A DNA stretch of 63,859 nucleotides, from assembly GCF_002440635.1 (NCBI RefSeq), contig NZ_DJUW01000012.1, positions 1 to 63,859 on the forward strand, in the 5' to 3' direction. The DNA is from Novosphingobium sp. UBA6272 (GTDB lineage Bacteria > Pseudomonadota > Alphaproteobacteria > Sphingomonadales > Sphingomonadaceae). Under the pieces are notes generated by a model. The model had not been told where the DNA came from. It ran no database searches and was given only the letters and a program-made list of their open reading frames with translations. The translations under genes were made by a program, and so were the position numbers. This document shows positions 25,042 to 33,514 of this stretch, piece by piece (positions within the stretch are counted from its first letter, which is position 1; each line of letters starts with the position of its first letter).

Positions 25042-25890
25042 ATGAGCTGGATTGACCGCGTTCGCAAAGCGCTTCCCTTCAAGGATAAGCGCGACACTCC
25101 CGACAATCTCTGGACGAGCTGCCCCTCGTGCAAGGAAATGCTCTTCACCAAGGAATATGAGGAAAACCAGTCGGTCTGCCCGCGCTGCGAGCATCACGGC
25201 CGGATCGGCGCGGATGCGCGCTTTGCACAGTTGCTGGATGAAGGCTTCACGGTGCTCGACACGCCGAAGGTCAAGGAAGACCCGCTGAAGTTCAAGGACC
25301 AGAAGAAGTATCCCGACCGGCTGAAGGCCGCCCGGCTCGCCAATCCGCATCCCGATGCCTTGACCAACGCGCTCGGCGCGATCGAGGGTCACAAATGCGT
25401 GCTGGGTGTGCAGGACTTCGCCTTCATGGGCGGATCGATGGGCATGGCGGTCGGCGCGGCCTTCGTCGCCGGGGCTGACCGGGCGCTCAAGGAAAAATGC
25501 GCCTATGTGATCTGCACCGCCGCCGGCGGCGCGCGGATGCAGGAAGGCATCCTCAGCCTGATGCAGATGCCCAAGACCACCGTGGCGATCCGCCGGCTCA
25601 ATCAGGCCGGGCTGCCCTATGTGGTGGTGCTGACCGACCCGACCACCGGCGGGGTTACCGCCAGCTATGCGATGCTGGGCGATATCCAGATCGCCGAGCC
25701 GGGCTGCCTGATCGGCTTTGCCGGCCAGCGGGTGATCCAGGACACGATCCGCGAAAAGCTGCCCGAAGGGTTCCAGCGTGCGGAATACCTGCTCGAACAC
25801 GGGATGATCGACATGGTGGTCCATCGCCGCGATCTAAAGGCGAAGCTGGCCAGCGTGCTGGACTATCTGAGCGCGGCCAAGGCGGCCTGA
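25042..25890 (+). CDS. accD: acetyl-CoA carboxylase carboxyltransferase subunit beta
   Basis: A 282-residue subunit of the malonyl-CoA-forming carboxyltransferase for fatty-acid synthesis. The zinc ribbon is formed by C27, C30, C46 and C49 (CPSC...CPRC). The crotonase-like core contains FMGGSMGMAVG, TAAGGARMQEGI, DPTTGGVTASYAMLGD and the conserved FAGQRVIQDT. Length is normal. folC begins 6 bases downstream. Confidence 0.96.
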   Translation: MSWIDRVRKALPFKDKRDTPDNLWTSCPSCKEMLFTKEYEENQSVCPRCEHHGRIGADARFAQLLDEGFTVLDTPKVKEDPLKFKDQKKYPDRLKAARLANPHPDALTNALGAIEGHKCVLGVQDFAFMGGSMGMAVGAAFVAGADRALKEKCAYVICTAAGGARMQEGILSLMQMPKTTVAIRRLNQAGLPYVVVLTDPTTGGVTASYAMLGDIQIAEPGCLIGFAGQRVIQDTIREKLPEGFQRAEYLLEHGMIDMVVHRRDLKAKLASVLDYLSAAKAA

Positions 25891-25895
25891 GCCGC

Positions 25896-27203
25896 GTGAA
25901 AGACTTCGCCGTTTCCGAAAACCCGCGCGTTCAGGCGCAGCTTGACCGGCTGGGCGCGCTGAGCCTGCCGAGCGGGCGGCTGGAGCTGGAGGTGATGCAC
26001 GAACTGCTCGCCCGGCTCGGCAATCCGCAGCGAAACTTGCCGCCGGTGTTCCACGTCGCCGGAACCAACGGCAAGGGCAGCACCTGCGCCTATCTGCGCG
26101 CCATGCTTGAGGCCGAGGGGCTGACCGTCCACGCCGCGACCAAGCCGCACCTGGTCCGCTACAACGAACGAATCCGGATCGCGGGTAAGCTGATCGACGA
26201 CGAATTGCTGGCCGACCTGCTGAACGAAGTGCTCGACCATGGCGAAGACCTTTCGCCCAGCTTCTTCGAAGTCACCGCGTCCGCCTATTTCCTGGGATTC
26301 CACCGCATTCCTGCCGACGCCTGCGTGATCGAGGTTGGCCTGGGAGGACGGCTCGATGCGACCAACGTGCTCGATGGCCAGGCCGCTTGCGGGATCGCCA
26401 CGCTGGGGATCGATCACAAGGAATTCCTGCTCGTACCCGAACCGGGCCTGCCGACCGATCCGCTGTGCCGGATCGCTTTCGAAAAGGCCGGGATCGCTCG
26501 CCCCGGCGTGCCGCTGGTGACTCAGGCCTACCCGCCGGAAGTGACCAAGACGGTGATCGATCACGCCATGAAGGTCGGCGCGAAGACCGCGATCCGCGGG
26601 CTCGACTGGTTTGCCGAGATCGGCAGCGGGATCGCCTATCGCGACCGGTTCGGCACGCTGGATCTGCCGCTGCCGGCGCTGGTCGGCACGCACCAGGCCG
26701 ACAATGCCGCGCTCGCCGTGGCGATGTTGCGCCACCAGACGCAAGTCACGGTCTCCCCCGCCGCCATGGCCGAGGGCATCCGCGCCGCGCGCTGGCCGGC
26801 CCGGCTGCAGCTGCTGGGTGAAGGCCCGCTGACCGCGCTGGTCCCGGACCGCCGGGTCTGGCTCGATGGCGGGCACAACGCCGATGCCGGCCTCGCGATC
26901 GCCCGGCACTTTGCCGATGCCGCGCCGCTGCACCTGATCACTGGCATGCTGGCGAACAAGGATCCGGCCGCGATCGTCGCTCCCCTGAAAGGCAAGCTAC
27001 TGAGCCTGTCGGTCGTCCCCGCCCCTGGCCACGACGCCCACCGGCCCGAAGACATTGCCCCCCACGCCGACTTGCCGGTGCGGGCATTCAGCGATGTCGC
27101 GGCGGCCTTGCAGGCGCTGCCGGCGGAAGGCGATGTACTGATCGCCGGATCGCTTTACCTCGCGGGCGAAGTACTGCGGCTCAACCGGGAGTTTCCGGAC
27201 TGA
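25896..27203 (+). CDS. folC: bifunctional folylpolyglutamate/dihydrofolate synthase
   Basis: A 435-residue Mur-ligase-family ATPase adding glutamate to dihydropteroate and folates. The P-loop is AGTNGKGST (about residues 50-58). LGIDHKEFL, VGLGGRLDATN and the C-terminal WLDGGHNADAG are family hallmarks. The start is a GTG at 25896 (VKDFAVSENPRV), just after accD. Its last 23 bases overlap the end of the convergent AmpG-like gene. Confidence 0.92.
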   Translation: MKDFAVSENPRVQAQLDRLGALSLPSGRLELEVMHELLARLGNPQRNLPPVFHVAGTNGKGSTCAYLRAMLEAEGLTVHAATKPHLVRYNERIRIAGKLIDDELLADLLNEVLDHGEDLSPSFFEVTASAYFLGFHRIPADACVIEVGLGGRLDATNVLDGQAACGIATLGIDHKEFLLVPEPGLPTDPLCRIAFEKAGIARPGVPLVTQAYPPEVTKTVIDHAMKVGAKTAIRGLDWFAEIGSGIAYRDRFGTLDLPLPALVGTHQADNAALAVAMLRHQTQVTVSPAAMAEGIRAARWPARLQLLGEGPLTALVPDRRVWLDGGHNADAGLAIARHFADAAPLHLITGMLANKDPAAIVAPLKGKLLSLSVVPAPGHDAHRPEDIAPHADLPVRAFSDVAAALQALPAEGDVLIAGSLYLAGEVLRLNREFPD

Positions 27204-28755
27204 CGGCGGACTTGCCCGGCGAAAACCAGGCGACGCCCGCCCCCGCCACCAATACGGCGAAGAAAGTCCAGGCTGTGCCGGTTTCCCAGCCAAGGGTTTG
27301 AGCCAGCAGCACGCCGACAAGGCCTACAACCGCAACTGCCGAGCCGAAGATCCGCATCAGTGGCAAGGGCGCGCGCAAGGCCTTTTCATCGACAGCCTTG
27401 GTCTGCCGAACCGAGGCAACGACGTAGCCCTTGCTCCACAGCAGCCACAGCAGGAACATGCCCGGAATGGCAGCCACAACGGTAACGCCCCAGAATCCGA
27501 ACCAGCCGAGCCTTTCCGCCAGGATCCCGGCAGGCCCAGCCATGAAGGTCCGTCCGACCCCGGCAAAGGATGATAGCAGCGCGAACTGCGTAGCAGTGTA
27601 AGCGATGTTCGACAGGCCGGAGAGGTAGGTTGCAAACACGGTCAAGCCGATGCCGCTCGTCAGGTTTTCCGTCCCGATTGCAGCGACCAGCATCCAGTAA
27701 TTGTTGCCGACCGAGGCCAGGATCATGAACATCAGATTGGAGAACATCATCATCAGGCCGGAAATCAGCAGCGCCCGGCCCATCCCGAGCCAGAGGATAA
27801 ATGGAGCACCAAGGGCCGAACCGATGATCAGCGCCGCAAAACCCCACAGCTTGTTCGCCGAGACATAATCGAGATCGGCAAACTTCAGATCGACGATCAT
27901 CGGGCTGAGCATCGTCTGCCCCATGGCATCGCCGATTTTGTAGATCAGCACAAAGCCCAGGATCAGAAAGGCACCATCGCGCGACAGAAACTCACGAAAC
28001 GGATTGACCACGGCTTCGGTCAGCCATTCGCCGGGCTTCATGCCGCTGACATTGGCGAAACGATCTACAAAGGTTCCGGGTCCGATCCACAGTGCGCCCA
28101 GGATCGCCGGCACGATGGCAAATGCGGTCAATCCATAGGCAGTAGCCCAGCCAAGCCCCAACCCCTCAGCCGAAGCGAGGTAGATCGTGCCGGCACCTGC
28201 GATCAGATTGCCGGTGCGATAGCCGAACTGGTTGCTGGCCGTCCCGTGCGCCATGTTTTCATCGTCGAGAATCTCGATCCGATAGGCATCAATGACGATG
28301 TCCTGGGTTGCGGAAAGGAACGCCGTAATAAACGCCCACAGCGCGAAGCTGCCCATCGCGCCCGGCTGCGGATTGCTCGCGCCAAGTTGCCAGACCGAAA
28401 TCAGCAGCAGTGCCTGGATCACAAACAGCCAGGCCCGGCGCTGTCCAAGCGCCTTGCTCAGCACCGGGATGTGCAATTTGTCGACCAGCGGGGCCCACAG
28501 GAACTTAAGGGTGTAGGGTATCCCAAGGGCGACCAGAAAGCCGATCGTGGCTTTGTCGATGCCGACCTTGGCAAGCCAGAACGTCATCGTCGCAATCAGC
28601 AAGGTCAGCGGAAAGCCGCTTGAAATACCCAGCAAAAACGCCACCAGCGGTGCCTTGGCCAAGTAGGGTTTGAATGACTTGCTGGTCGCAGCGAACACCA
28701 CCAAAGCCGCAAGGACCCCGGCAAAGATCAAAAACCGGCTCAATTCAACAGACAT
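27181..28755 (-). CDS. ampG: AmpG-like MFS muropeptide permease
   Basis: A 524-residue transporter with about 12-14 membrane spans. FLLGISSGFPLTLLIATMTFWLAKVGI, the IGFLVALGIPYTLKFLWAPLVDK loop and the ATQDIVIDAYRIE motif are typical of AmpG, which imports GlcNAc-anhydroMurNAc peptides for wall recycling. The start MSVELSRFLI (28755) is preferred because GAGGG precedes it. It is slightly longer than E. coli AmpG (491). A related acetyl-CoA/MFS transporter is a less likely alternative. Confidence 0.82.
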   Translation of the reverse strand: MSVELSRFLIFAGVLAALVVFAATSKSFKPYLAKAPLVAFLLGISSGFPLTLLIATMTFWLAKVGIDKATIGFLVALGIPYTLKFLWAPLVDKLHIPVLSKALGQRRAWLFVIQALLLISVWQLGASNPQPGAMGSFALWAFITAFLSATQDIVIDAYRIEILDDENMAHGTASNQFGYRTGNLIAGAGTIYLASAEGLGLGWATAYGLTAFAIVPAILGALWIGPGTFVDRFANVSGMKPGEWLTEAVVNPFREFLSRDGAFLILGFVLIYKIGDAMGQTMLSPMIVDLKFADLDYVSANKLWGFAALIIGSALGAPFILWLGMGRALLISGLMMMFSNLMFMILASVGNNYWMLVAAIGTENLTSGIGLTVFATYLSGLSNIAYTATQFALLSSFAGVGRTFMAGPAGILAERLGWFGFWGVTVVAAIPGMFLLWLLWSKGYVVASVRQTKAVDEKALRAPLPLMRIFGSAVAVVGLVGVLLAQTLGWETGTAWTFFAVLVAGAGVAWFSPGKSAVSPETPG

Positions 28756-28838
28756 CGGCACCCTCTTGTCCCAGCAAGCTTGCTCGCAGCTTAGCAGGTG
28801 GTAGCCGTGGCGGAAGGCCTGCCGCCTGTTGGCAAACA

Positions 28839-28876
28839 AAAAAGCCGTGAGCGGATCAATCCGCTCACGGCTTTTT
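28839..28876 (-). terminator. strong rho-independent terminator
   Basis: A perfect stem AAAAAGCCGTGAGCGGAT / ATCCGCTCACGGCTTTTT with a two-base loop. It lies just after the stop of the minus-strand Tat-protein gene and before ampG, so it ends that transcript. The symmetric A/T runs would allow function in both directions. Confidence 0.92.
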
Positions 28877-28914
28877 GAACCATGCTCCGCGCAAATGCGC
28901 GGCTTTCGGCAGAA

Positions 28915-29265
28915 TCAGATCTTGCGGATCGTCATCGGCCGCGCTGCACCCGAGGCATGCTCGAACACGCAGTTGGCCATCTCGCCCGAGTTCTGGCGGG
29001 TGAAGGCCAGGTATCCGGCGGGCGCCTTGCCGTGCCAGGTGAAGCGGCAATTGCGCAGACGGAACTTGGCCGGGCCGCCGATCATCACCGGCTTGCCGTC
29101 GAAGAATTCGAAATGCTCGTTCTCGATCATTTCGCCGCGGGCTAACTTGTCGGCCAGGCGCTTGCGATCGCCGTTTGCCACCGCCGCCGAAGCGACCGAG
29201 GGAACAACCGCCGCCGCAGCCGCTGCTGCCGCACTGCCGAATACGGTCCTGCGTGAAACTTTCAT
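28915..29265 (-). CDS. small Tat-exported hypothetical protein
   Basis: A 116-residue protein with a twin-arginine signal (SRRTVFGSAAAAAAAAVV, cleavage near residue 26). The 90-residue mature domain contains MIENEHFEFFDGKPVMIGGPAKFRLRNC and two cysteines in CRFTWHG and CVFEHA. The Tat route suggests folding or cofactor loading before export. I do not recognise a family. It is divergent from the Rieske oxygenase gene and shares its 146-base promoter region. Confidence 0.6.
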   Translation of the reverse strand: MKVSRRTVFGSAAAAAAAAVVPSVASAAVANGDRKRLADKLARGEMIENEHFEFFDGKPVMIGGPAKFRLRNCRFTWHGKAPAGYLAFTRQNSGEMANCVFEHASGAARPMTIRKI

Positions 29266-29347
29266 TGCCGTAGACTCCCCTGATGCGACCCATTGCCAAC
29301 AAATATCGTGACGCCGCAGTAAAGCAAAAAAACGGCCGGCGAACAAA

Positions 29348-29397
29348 GCCCAAATTGCATTACGCACCGATTTTCGTGACGCGAACGAAATTTGGGC
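29348..29397. promoter_or_regulatory. nested inverted repeats in the Rieske gene promoter
   Basis: Outer arms GCCCAAATT (29348-29356) and AATTTGGGC (29389-29397) enclose an inner pair TTTCGT (29372-29377) / ACGAAA (29385-29390). The site ends 14 bases before the oxygenase ATG and lies in the divergent promoter region with the Tat-protein gene. It could be an operator or an mRNA leader hairpin. The regulator is not in the window. Confidence 0.5.
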
Positions 29398-29411
29398 TAT
29401 TCTGCGCGGCG

Positions 29412-30572
29412 ATGAGTCACGCCGAAACCTTGCCCGGTACCGCGCCCACCCCCGGCCAGCTTGCCCTGGCCCAGGCGATTGCCGACGGCTGCACCCGGGT
29501 CAATCGCGGCATTTCCACCGTCCCTGCAGCGGTCTATACCGACCCTGCGCATTGGCAGCGCGAGCACGACGGGCTGTTTGCCCGGCTGCCGCAAGTACTC
29601 TGCCCTTCGGCCCTGATCCCGCAGCCCAATATGGCGGTGCCGCACGATGCCAGCGGTCGCCCACTGCTGATCACCCGCGATGGGGAGGGCAAGGCGCATG
29701 TCTTCCTCAACGTCTGCCGCCACCGCGGCACCCGGCTGGTTGAGGGGAGCGAAGTCCAGTGCTCCAAGCGGATGACTTGTCCCTACCACGCCTGGACCTT
29801 TGCCACCGACGGTCGCCTGCTCGCCCTGCCCCGGCCCGACGCCTTTCCGGGCCTCGGCAAGGCCGACTACGGTCTGGTCGAACTGGACAGCTGCGAGGCT
29901 GGCGGGCTGATCTGGTTCGCCCCGCAAGAGGGCGCGGATTTCTCGGCCATGCGCACGCTCGGCGCGGATTTCGATGCCTTCGCGATGGCGGACCTACACT
30001 TGTTCCGGCGTCAGACGCACGAGGTTGCTTCCAACTGGAAGCTGATCATGGACGCCTTTCTGGAAAGCTACCATGTTGCCCGGCTCCATGCCGCAACGAT
30101 CGGGCCGTTTTTCAAGGACGGGGTGACCAGCGGCGATCAGATCGGCCCGCACCAGCGCAGTTTCGTCGCCCGCGCGGCTGAGCTCGAAGGAATCGATTTC
30201 ACCGACATGGCCGCGCTGCGCCGGATCGGGACCTTTGCCTACCAGCTGTTTCCGGCGACGGTGCTGGTGATCAGCCCGGATTATATCAACATAATGACGC
30301 TGTGGCCGCAGGGGCATGACCGGACCCTGGTCGAGGACTTCATGCTGATCCCCGAAGAACCGCAGACCGACAAGGCGCGCAGCCACTGGGAACGGAGCTG
30401 GACCCTGCTCGATGGCGGGGTGTTCGCCGGGGAAGACTTCCGCGCGGCCGCGCTGGGCCAGCAAGGGCTTGCTACCGGCGCGGTCCCGCATCTAACGCTC
30501 GGCACGCTGGAAGGCGGGATCCTCCGCCTGCATGAGATCATCGCAGAGCAGCTCGCCCTGGCTGAGGGGTGA
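29412..30572 (+). CDS. Rieske non-heme iron oxygenase, alpha subunit
   Basis: A 386-residue aromatic-ring-hydroxylating dioxygenase large-subunit homologue. The Rieske [2Fe-2S] ligands are C102/H104 (CRHRG) and C123/H126 (CPYHAW). The mononuclear iron site is in DAFLESYHVARLHAATIG, with the His-x4-His pair. No ferredoxin, reductase or beta subunit is nearby, so it must borrow electrons. Homologues also include demethylases and choline/carnitine oxygenases, so the substrate is open. The start follows the palindromic region. Confidence 0.85.
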   Translation: MSHAETLPGTAPTPGQLALAQAIADGCTRVNRGISTVPAAVYTDPAHWQREHDGLFARLPQVLCPSALIPQPNMAVPHDASGRPLLITRDGEGKAHVFLNVCRHRGTRLVEGSEVQCSKRMTCPYHAWTFATDGRLLALPRPDAFPGLGKADYGLVELDSCEAGGLIWFAPQEGADFSAMRTLGADFDAFAMADLHLFRRQTHEVASNWKLIMDAFLESYHVARLHAATIGPFFKDGVTSGDQIGPHQRSFVARAAELEGIDFTDMAALRRIGTFAYQLFPATVLVISPDYINIMTLWPQGHDRTLVEDFMLIPEEPQTDKARSHWERSWTLLDGGVFAGEDFRAAALGQQGLATGAVPHLTLGTLEGGILRLHEIIAEQLALAEG

Positions 30573-30603
30573 CTAGCCGCGCCGTTCCGCCTATGGGCGG
30601 CGC

Positions 30604-31644
30604 ATGACCGCACCAGAACCACCGCGTGAGGGCGAACGCATCGCCAAGTTGCTGGCCCGGGCCGGCGTGGCCAGCCGCCGCGAAGTGGAACGGATGATCG
30701 CTGACGGACGGGTCAAACTGAACGGCGAAGTGCTTACAACGCCTGCCACGGTGTTGAAGACCCTTCGCGGGGTCACCGTGGACGAAAAGCCGGTCAAGGC
30801 TGCCGAACCGACCCGGATCTTTATATTCCACAAGCCGGCTGGCCTGCTGACGGCGGAGCGCGAGTTCTCCGGGCGGCCAACGATCTATACCGCGCTGCGC
30901 AATGCCCTGCCGCAGGACGCCGGACGGGTGATGCCGGTCGGGCGGCTCGACTTCAACACCGAGGGTCTGCTGATCCTGACCAACGACGGCGAGCTCAAGC
31001 GCGCGATGGAGCTGCCCTCCACCGGCCTGCCCCGGACCTACCGCGCCCGCACCTTTGGCGATGTGACCCAGGCCCAGCTCGAGGAACTGATCGAGGGGGT
31101 GGAGATCGACGGGGTGCGCTATGGCAAGATCGACGCCAATCTTGAGCGCAGCACCGGCCGCAACCAGTGGATCGAGGTGACCATAACCGAAGGCAAGAAC
31201 CGCGAAGTGCGGCGCGTGCTGGAACACCTCGGGCTAGAGGTCAGCCGCCTGCTGCGGACCCGCTATGGCCCGTTCGAACTGCTCGACCTGCCGCGCGGTC
31301 AGGCGACCGAAATCCGCCAGGTCGAAGTTGAACGCTTTCGCCGCGCGCTGGTCGGCGGGACCGGGACCGAGATCACGCTGAGTGCCCCGCAACAGGCCCG
31401 CGCCCGGATCGCACGGACCAGCCCGCGCAAAGCCGACGCACCGCGCAAGGCTGATACTGCGGCTCCATCCGCCCGCAAACCGGCCCCGCGCAAGCCCGAT
31501 GGCCCGCGCAAGTTCGAGGGTGCACGCAAACCCGATGGCGCCCGCAAGTTCGAAGGCTCCCGCAAGGCGTCCAGCACCGCGTCCACTTCCCGCAAGCCCG
31601 CACCGCGCAAACCGGGTCCGAGAAAGCCGGGTCCACGCAAATGA
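30604..31644 (+). CDS. rluB: 23S rRNA pseudouridine synthase (RluB-like) with KP-rich tail
   Basis: A 346-residue RsuA/RluB-family enzyme. The N-terminal S4 RNA-binding domain is about residues 11-58. The catalytic aspartate is D116 in the VGRLDFNTEGLL motif, followed by YRARTFGDV and GKNREVRRVLEHLGLEVSRL. After about residue 250 there is a low-complexity basic tail built of RKPDGPRKFEG-type repeats, probably RNA binding. It ends overlapping rsmD (ATGA), forming an rRNA-modification operon. RluB is likely; RluE/F specificity is less likely. Confidence 0.86.
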   Translation: MTAPEPPREGERIAKLLARAGVASRREVERMIADGRVKLNGEVLTTPATVLKTLRGVTVDEKPVKAAEPTRIFIFHKPAGLLTAEREFSGRPTIYTALRNALPQDAGRVMPVGRLDFNTEGLLILTNDGELKRAMELPSTGLPRTYRARTFGDVTQAQLEELIEGVEIDGVRYGKIDANLERSTGRNQWIEVTITEGKNREVRRVLEHLGLEVSRLLRTRYGPFELLDLPRGQATEIRQVEVERFRRALVGGTGTEITLSAPQQARARIARTSPRKADAPRKADTAAPSARKPAPRKPDGPRKFEGARKPDGARKFEGSRKASSTASTSRKPAPRKPGPRKPGPRK

Positions 31645-32192
31645 GCCTGCGGATCATCGCCGGCGAGTGGCGCGCGCGAAAGCTGGTTGCACCGGCCGGG
31701 GAAACCACCCGCCCGACCGCCGACCGCACCCGCGAAACCCTGTTCTCGATGCTGGTCAGCCGGATCGGCGATTTTGAAGGACTGGCAGTGGCCGACCTGT
31801 TCGCCGGATCGGGCGCGCTGGGGCTGGAAGCGCTCTCACGCGGGGCCGCTTCGTGCATCTTCGTTGAGCAGGATGCGGCGGCGCTGCGCGCCTTGCGCAG
31901 CAACATCGCCAACCTCCGCGCCGCGCCGCAGTGCGACGTGCGGGCATCTTCGGTTCTGGCGCTGGGTCCGGCCAAGGCACCGCTCGATCTGGTCCTGCTC
32001 GATCCGCCCTACGGCACGGGCGCGGGCGCGGTTGCGCTCGACAAGTTGCAGCGGCTGGGTTGGATCGGTGCCGGAACCTGGATCAGCCTTGAAACCGCAG
32101 CCGACGAGGAACCCAAGATCAAGGGGCTCGAAGCTGCCGCCGACCGCAAGGTCGGCAAGGCGCGGATTACCCTGCTGCGGATGCCGGCTTAG
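31641..32192 (+). CDS. rsmD: 16S rRNA (guanine(966)-N(2))-methyltransferase RsmD
   Basis: A 183-residue SAM methyltransferase modifying G966 of 16S rRNA. The N-terminal LRIIAGEWRARKL is diagnostic. The SAM motif is DLFAGSGALGLEALSRGA (about residues 52-69) and the catalytic motif is DPPYG at 121-125. Translation is coupled to rluB by ATGA. Its 3' end overlaps the convergent MFS gene by 26 bases. Confidence 0.93.
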   Translation: MSLRIIAGEWRARKLVAPAGETTRPTADRTRETLFSMLVSRIGDFEGLAVADLFAGSGALGLEALSRGAASCIFVEQDAAALRALRSNIANLRAAPQCDVRASSVLALGPAKAPLDLVLLDPPYGTGAGAVALDKLQRLGWIGAGTWISLETAADEEPKIKGLEAAADRKVGKARITLLRMPA

Positions 32193-33432
32193 CCGCCAGC
32201 ACGCCGATCAGCGTCGCCAGCCCGGCCAGCGACAGCAGAAGCCCGGCATGACTGGCCTGTCCGGCCTCGGCCAGCATTTGCGCTCCGATCGGGGTCAGCG
32301 CACCGCCAACGATCCCGCCCGCGTTGAAGGCCAGCGAAATCCCGCTGTAACGTACCGTTACCGGAAACAGCGTCGGCAACCATGATCCCAGCGGGCCATA
32401 GACGAAGCCCATCACCACCAGTGCGGTCGACAGCGTGACAAAGATGGTGACCAGCGAACCCGAGGTCAGCCCGGCCCCGAAGACTGAGCCCAGCACCATG
32501 GTCATGACCGCTCCGGTCAGCATAACCTGGCGCGGACTGGTCTGGTCGGCGCGGATTACCGCGATCAGGATCCCCAGCGCGAAGAAACAGTTGGCACCCA
32601 GCTGGACCGCCAGAAAAGTCTCGCGCGTATAGCCGAGCGCCGTGGTCCCCTGGGCCAGAGCATAGGCGGTGGAGAGGTAGAAGATCGCGAAGCAGGCGAT
32701 CGCGCCTGCCGTTCCCGCCAGCACAGCACCCAAATGGCGCGAGAGCAGCGTGGCGATCGGCACGGCCGGCGGCGGCTTGTGGCTCATCGCCTCGCGAAAG
32801 GCCGGCGTCTCTGCGATGCGCAGCCGCACCCACAGGCCCAGCCCGACCAGTACCGCGCTGGCGAGAAACGGGATGCGCCAGCCCCAGGCCTTGAAATCGG
32901 CATCGGACAGGACCAGCCCGAGCAGCAGGAACAGGCCGTTTGCGGCCAGGAAGCCGACCGGCGCGCCGAATTGCGGAGCGGAGCCGAACCGCGCTTCCCA
33001 CCCTTTCGGGGCATATTCGACCGCCAGCAGCGAGGCCCCGCCCCATTCCCCGCCCAGCCCGAAACCTTGCCCGAACCGGAGCACGCACAGCAGCAGCGGC
33101 GCGACCCACCCGACCATCGCATAGGTAGGCAGGAAGGCGATCAGCAGGGTCGACAGGCCCATCAGCATCAGCGAGGCGACCAGCGTGGATTTGCGCCCGA
33201 TCCGGTCACCGAAATGGCCGAACACGATCGCGCCGACCGGGCGAGCGAAGAAGGCCAGACCAAAGCTCATGAAGGCAAACATGGTTTGCGCGGCGGCGCT
33301 TTCCGCCGGAAAGAACAGCGGACCGAAGACCAGCGCGGCGGCGGTGGCGTAGATGTAGAAATCATAGAACTCCACCGCCGTGCCGGTAAGCGATGCGGTG
33401 AGGATGCGGGCGTGCTGGCGGATCGGATGCAT
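32167..33432 (-). CDS. MFS transporter, metabolite:H+ symporter type
   Basis: A 421-residue, 12-span major facilitator. The N-terminus SLTGTAVEFYDFYIYATAAALVFGPLFFP and the loop HFGDRIGRKSTLVASLMLMG are typical of the MHS family (KgtP, ProP, ShiA, citrate carriers). GEWGGASLLAVEYAP in span 4 also fits. The substrate is probably an organic acid or compatible solute but cannot be assigned. It is divergent from the helicase gene across 82 bases. Confidence 0.83.
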   Translation of the reverse strand: MHPIRQHARILTASLTGTAVEFYDFYIYATAAALVFGPLFFPAESAAAQTMFAFMSFGLAFFARPVGAIVFGHFGDRIGRKSTLVASLMLMGLSTLLIAFLPTYAMVGWVAPLLLCVLRFGQGFGLGGEWGGASLLAVEYAPKGWEARFGSAPQFGAPVGFLAANGLFLLLGLVLSDADFKAWGWRIPFLASAVLVGLGLWVRLRIAETPAFREAMSHKPPPAVPIATLLSRHLGAVLAGTAGAIACFAIFYLSTAYALAQGTTALGYTRETFLAVQLGANCFFALGILIAVIRADQTSPRQVMLTGAVMTMVLGSVFGAGLTSGSLVTIFVTLSTALVVMGFVYGPLGSWLPTLFPVTVRYSGISLAFNAGGIVGGALTPIGAQMLAEAGQASHAGLLLSLAGLATLIGVLAAKPASAAG

Positions 33433-33514
33433 AGTGGCACTGCCTTGCTGCCGGCCGTCCTGCTGTCAACCGCAAGCCTTGCGCGGCAATCATTCGTTCC
33501 CTAGTTGTTCACCG

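Noticed and set aside
24789..25055. 88-codon ORF between trpA and accD
   Set aside because: It reads through the inverted repeat and contains low-complexity EEKRRRE and SSSAPL stretches typical of repeat translation.
31400..31640. Possible CRISPR-like or tandem DNA repeat
   Set aside because: Periodicity arises from KPDG/KFEG codons within the RluB tail; no spacer-repeat structure.
33380..33514. 45-codon N-terminal extension of the UvrD-type helicase
   Set aside because: Cys/Pro-rich and antisense to the MFS start; GTG 33515 gives a family-like N-terminus.
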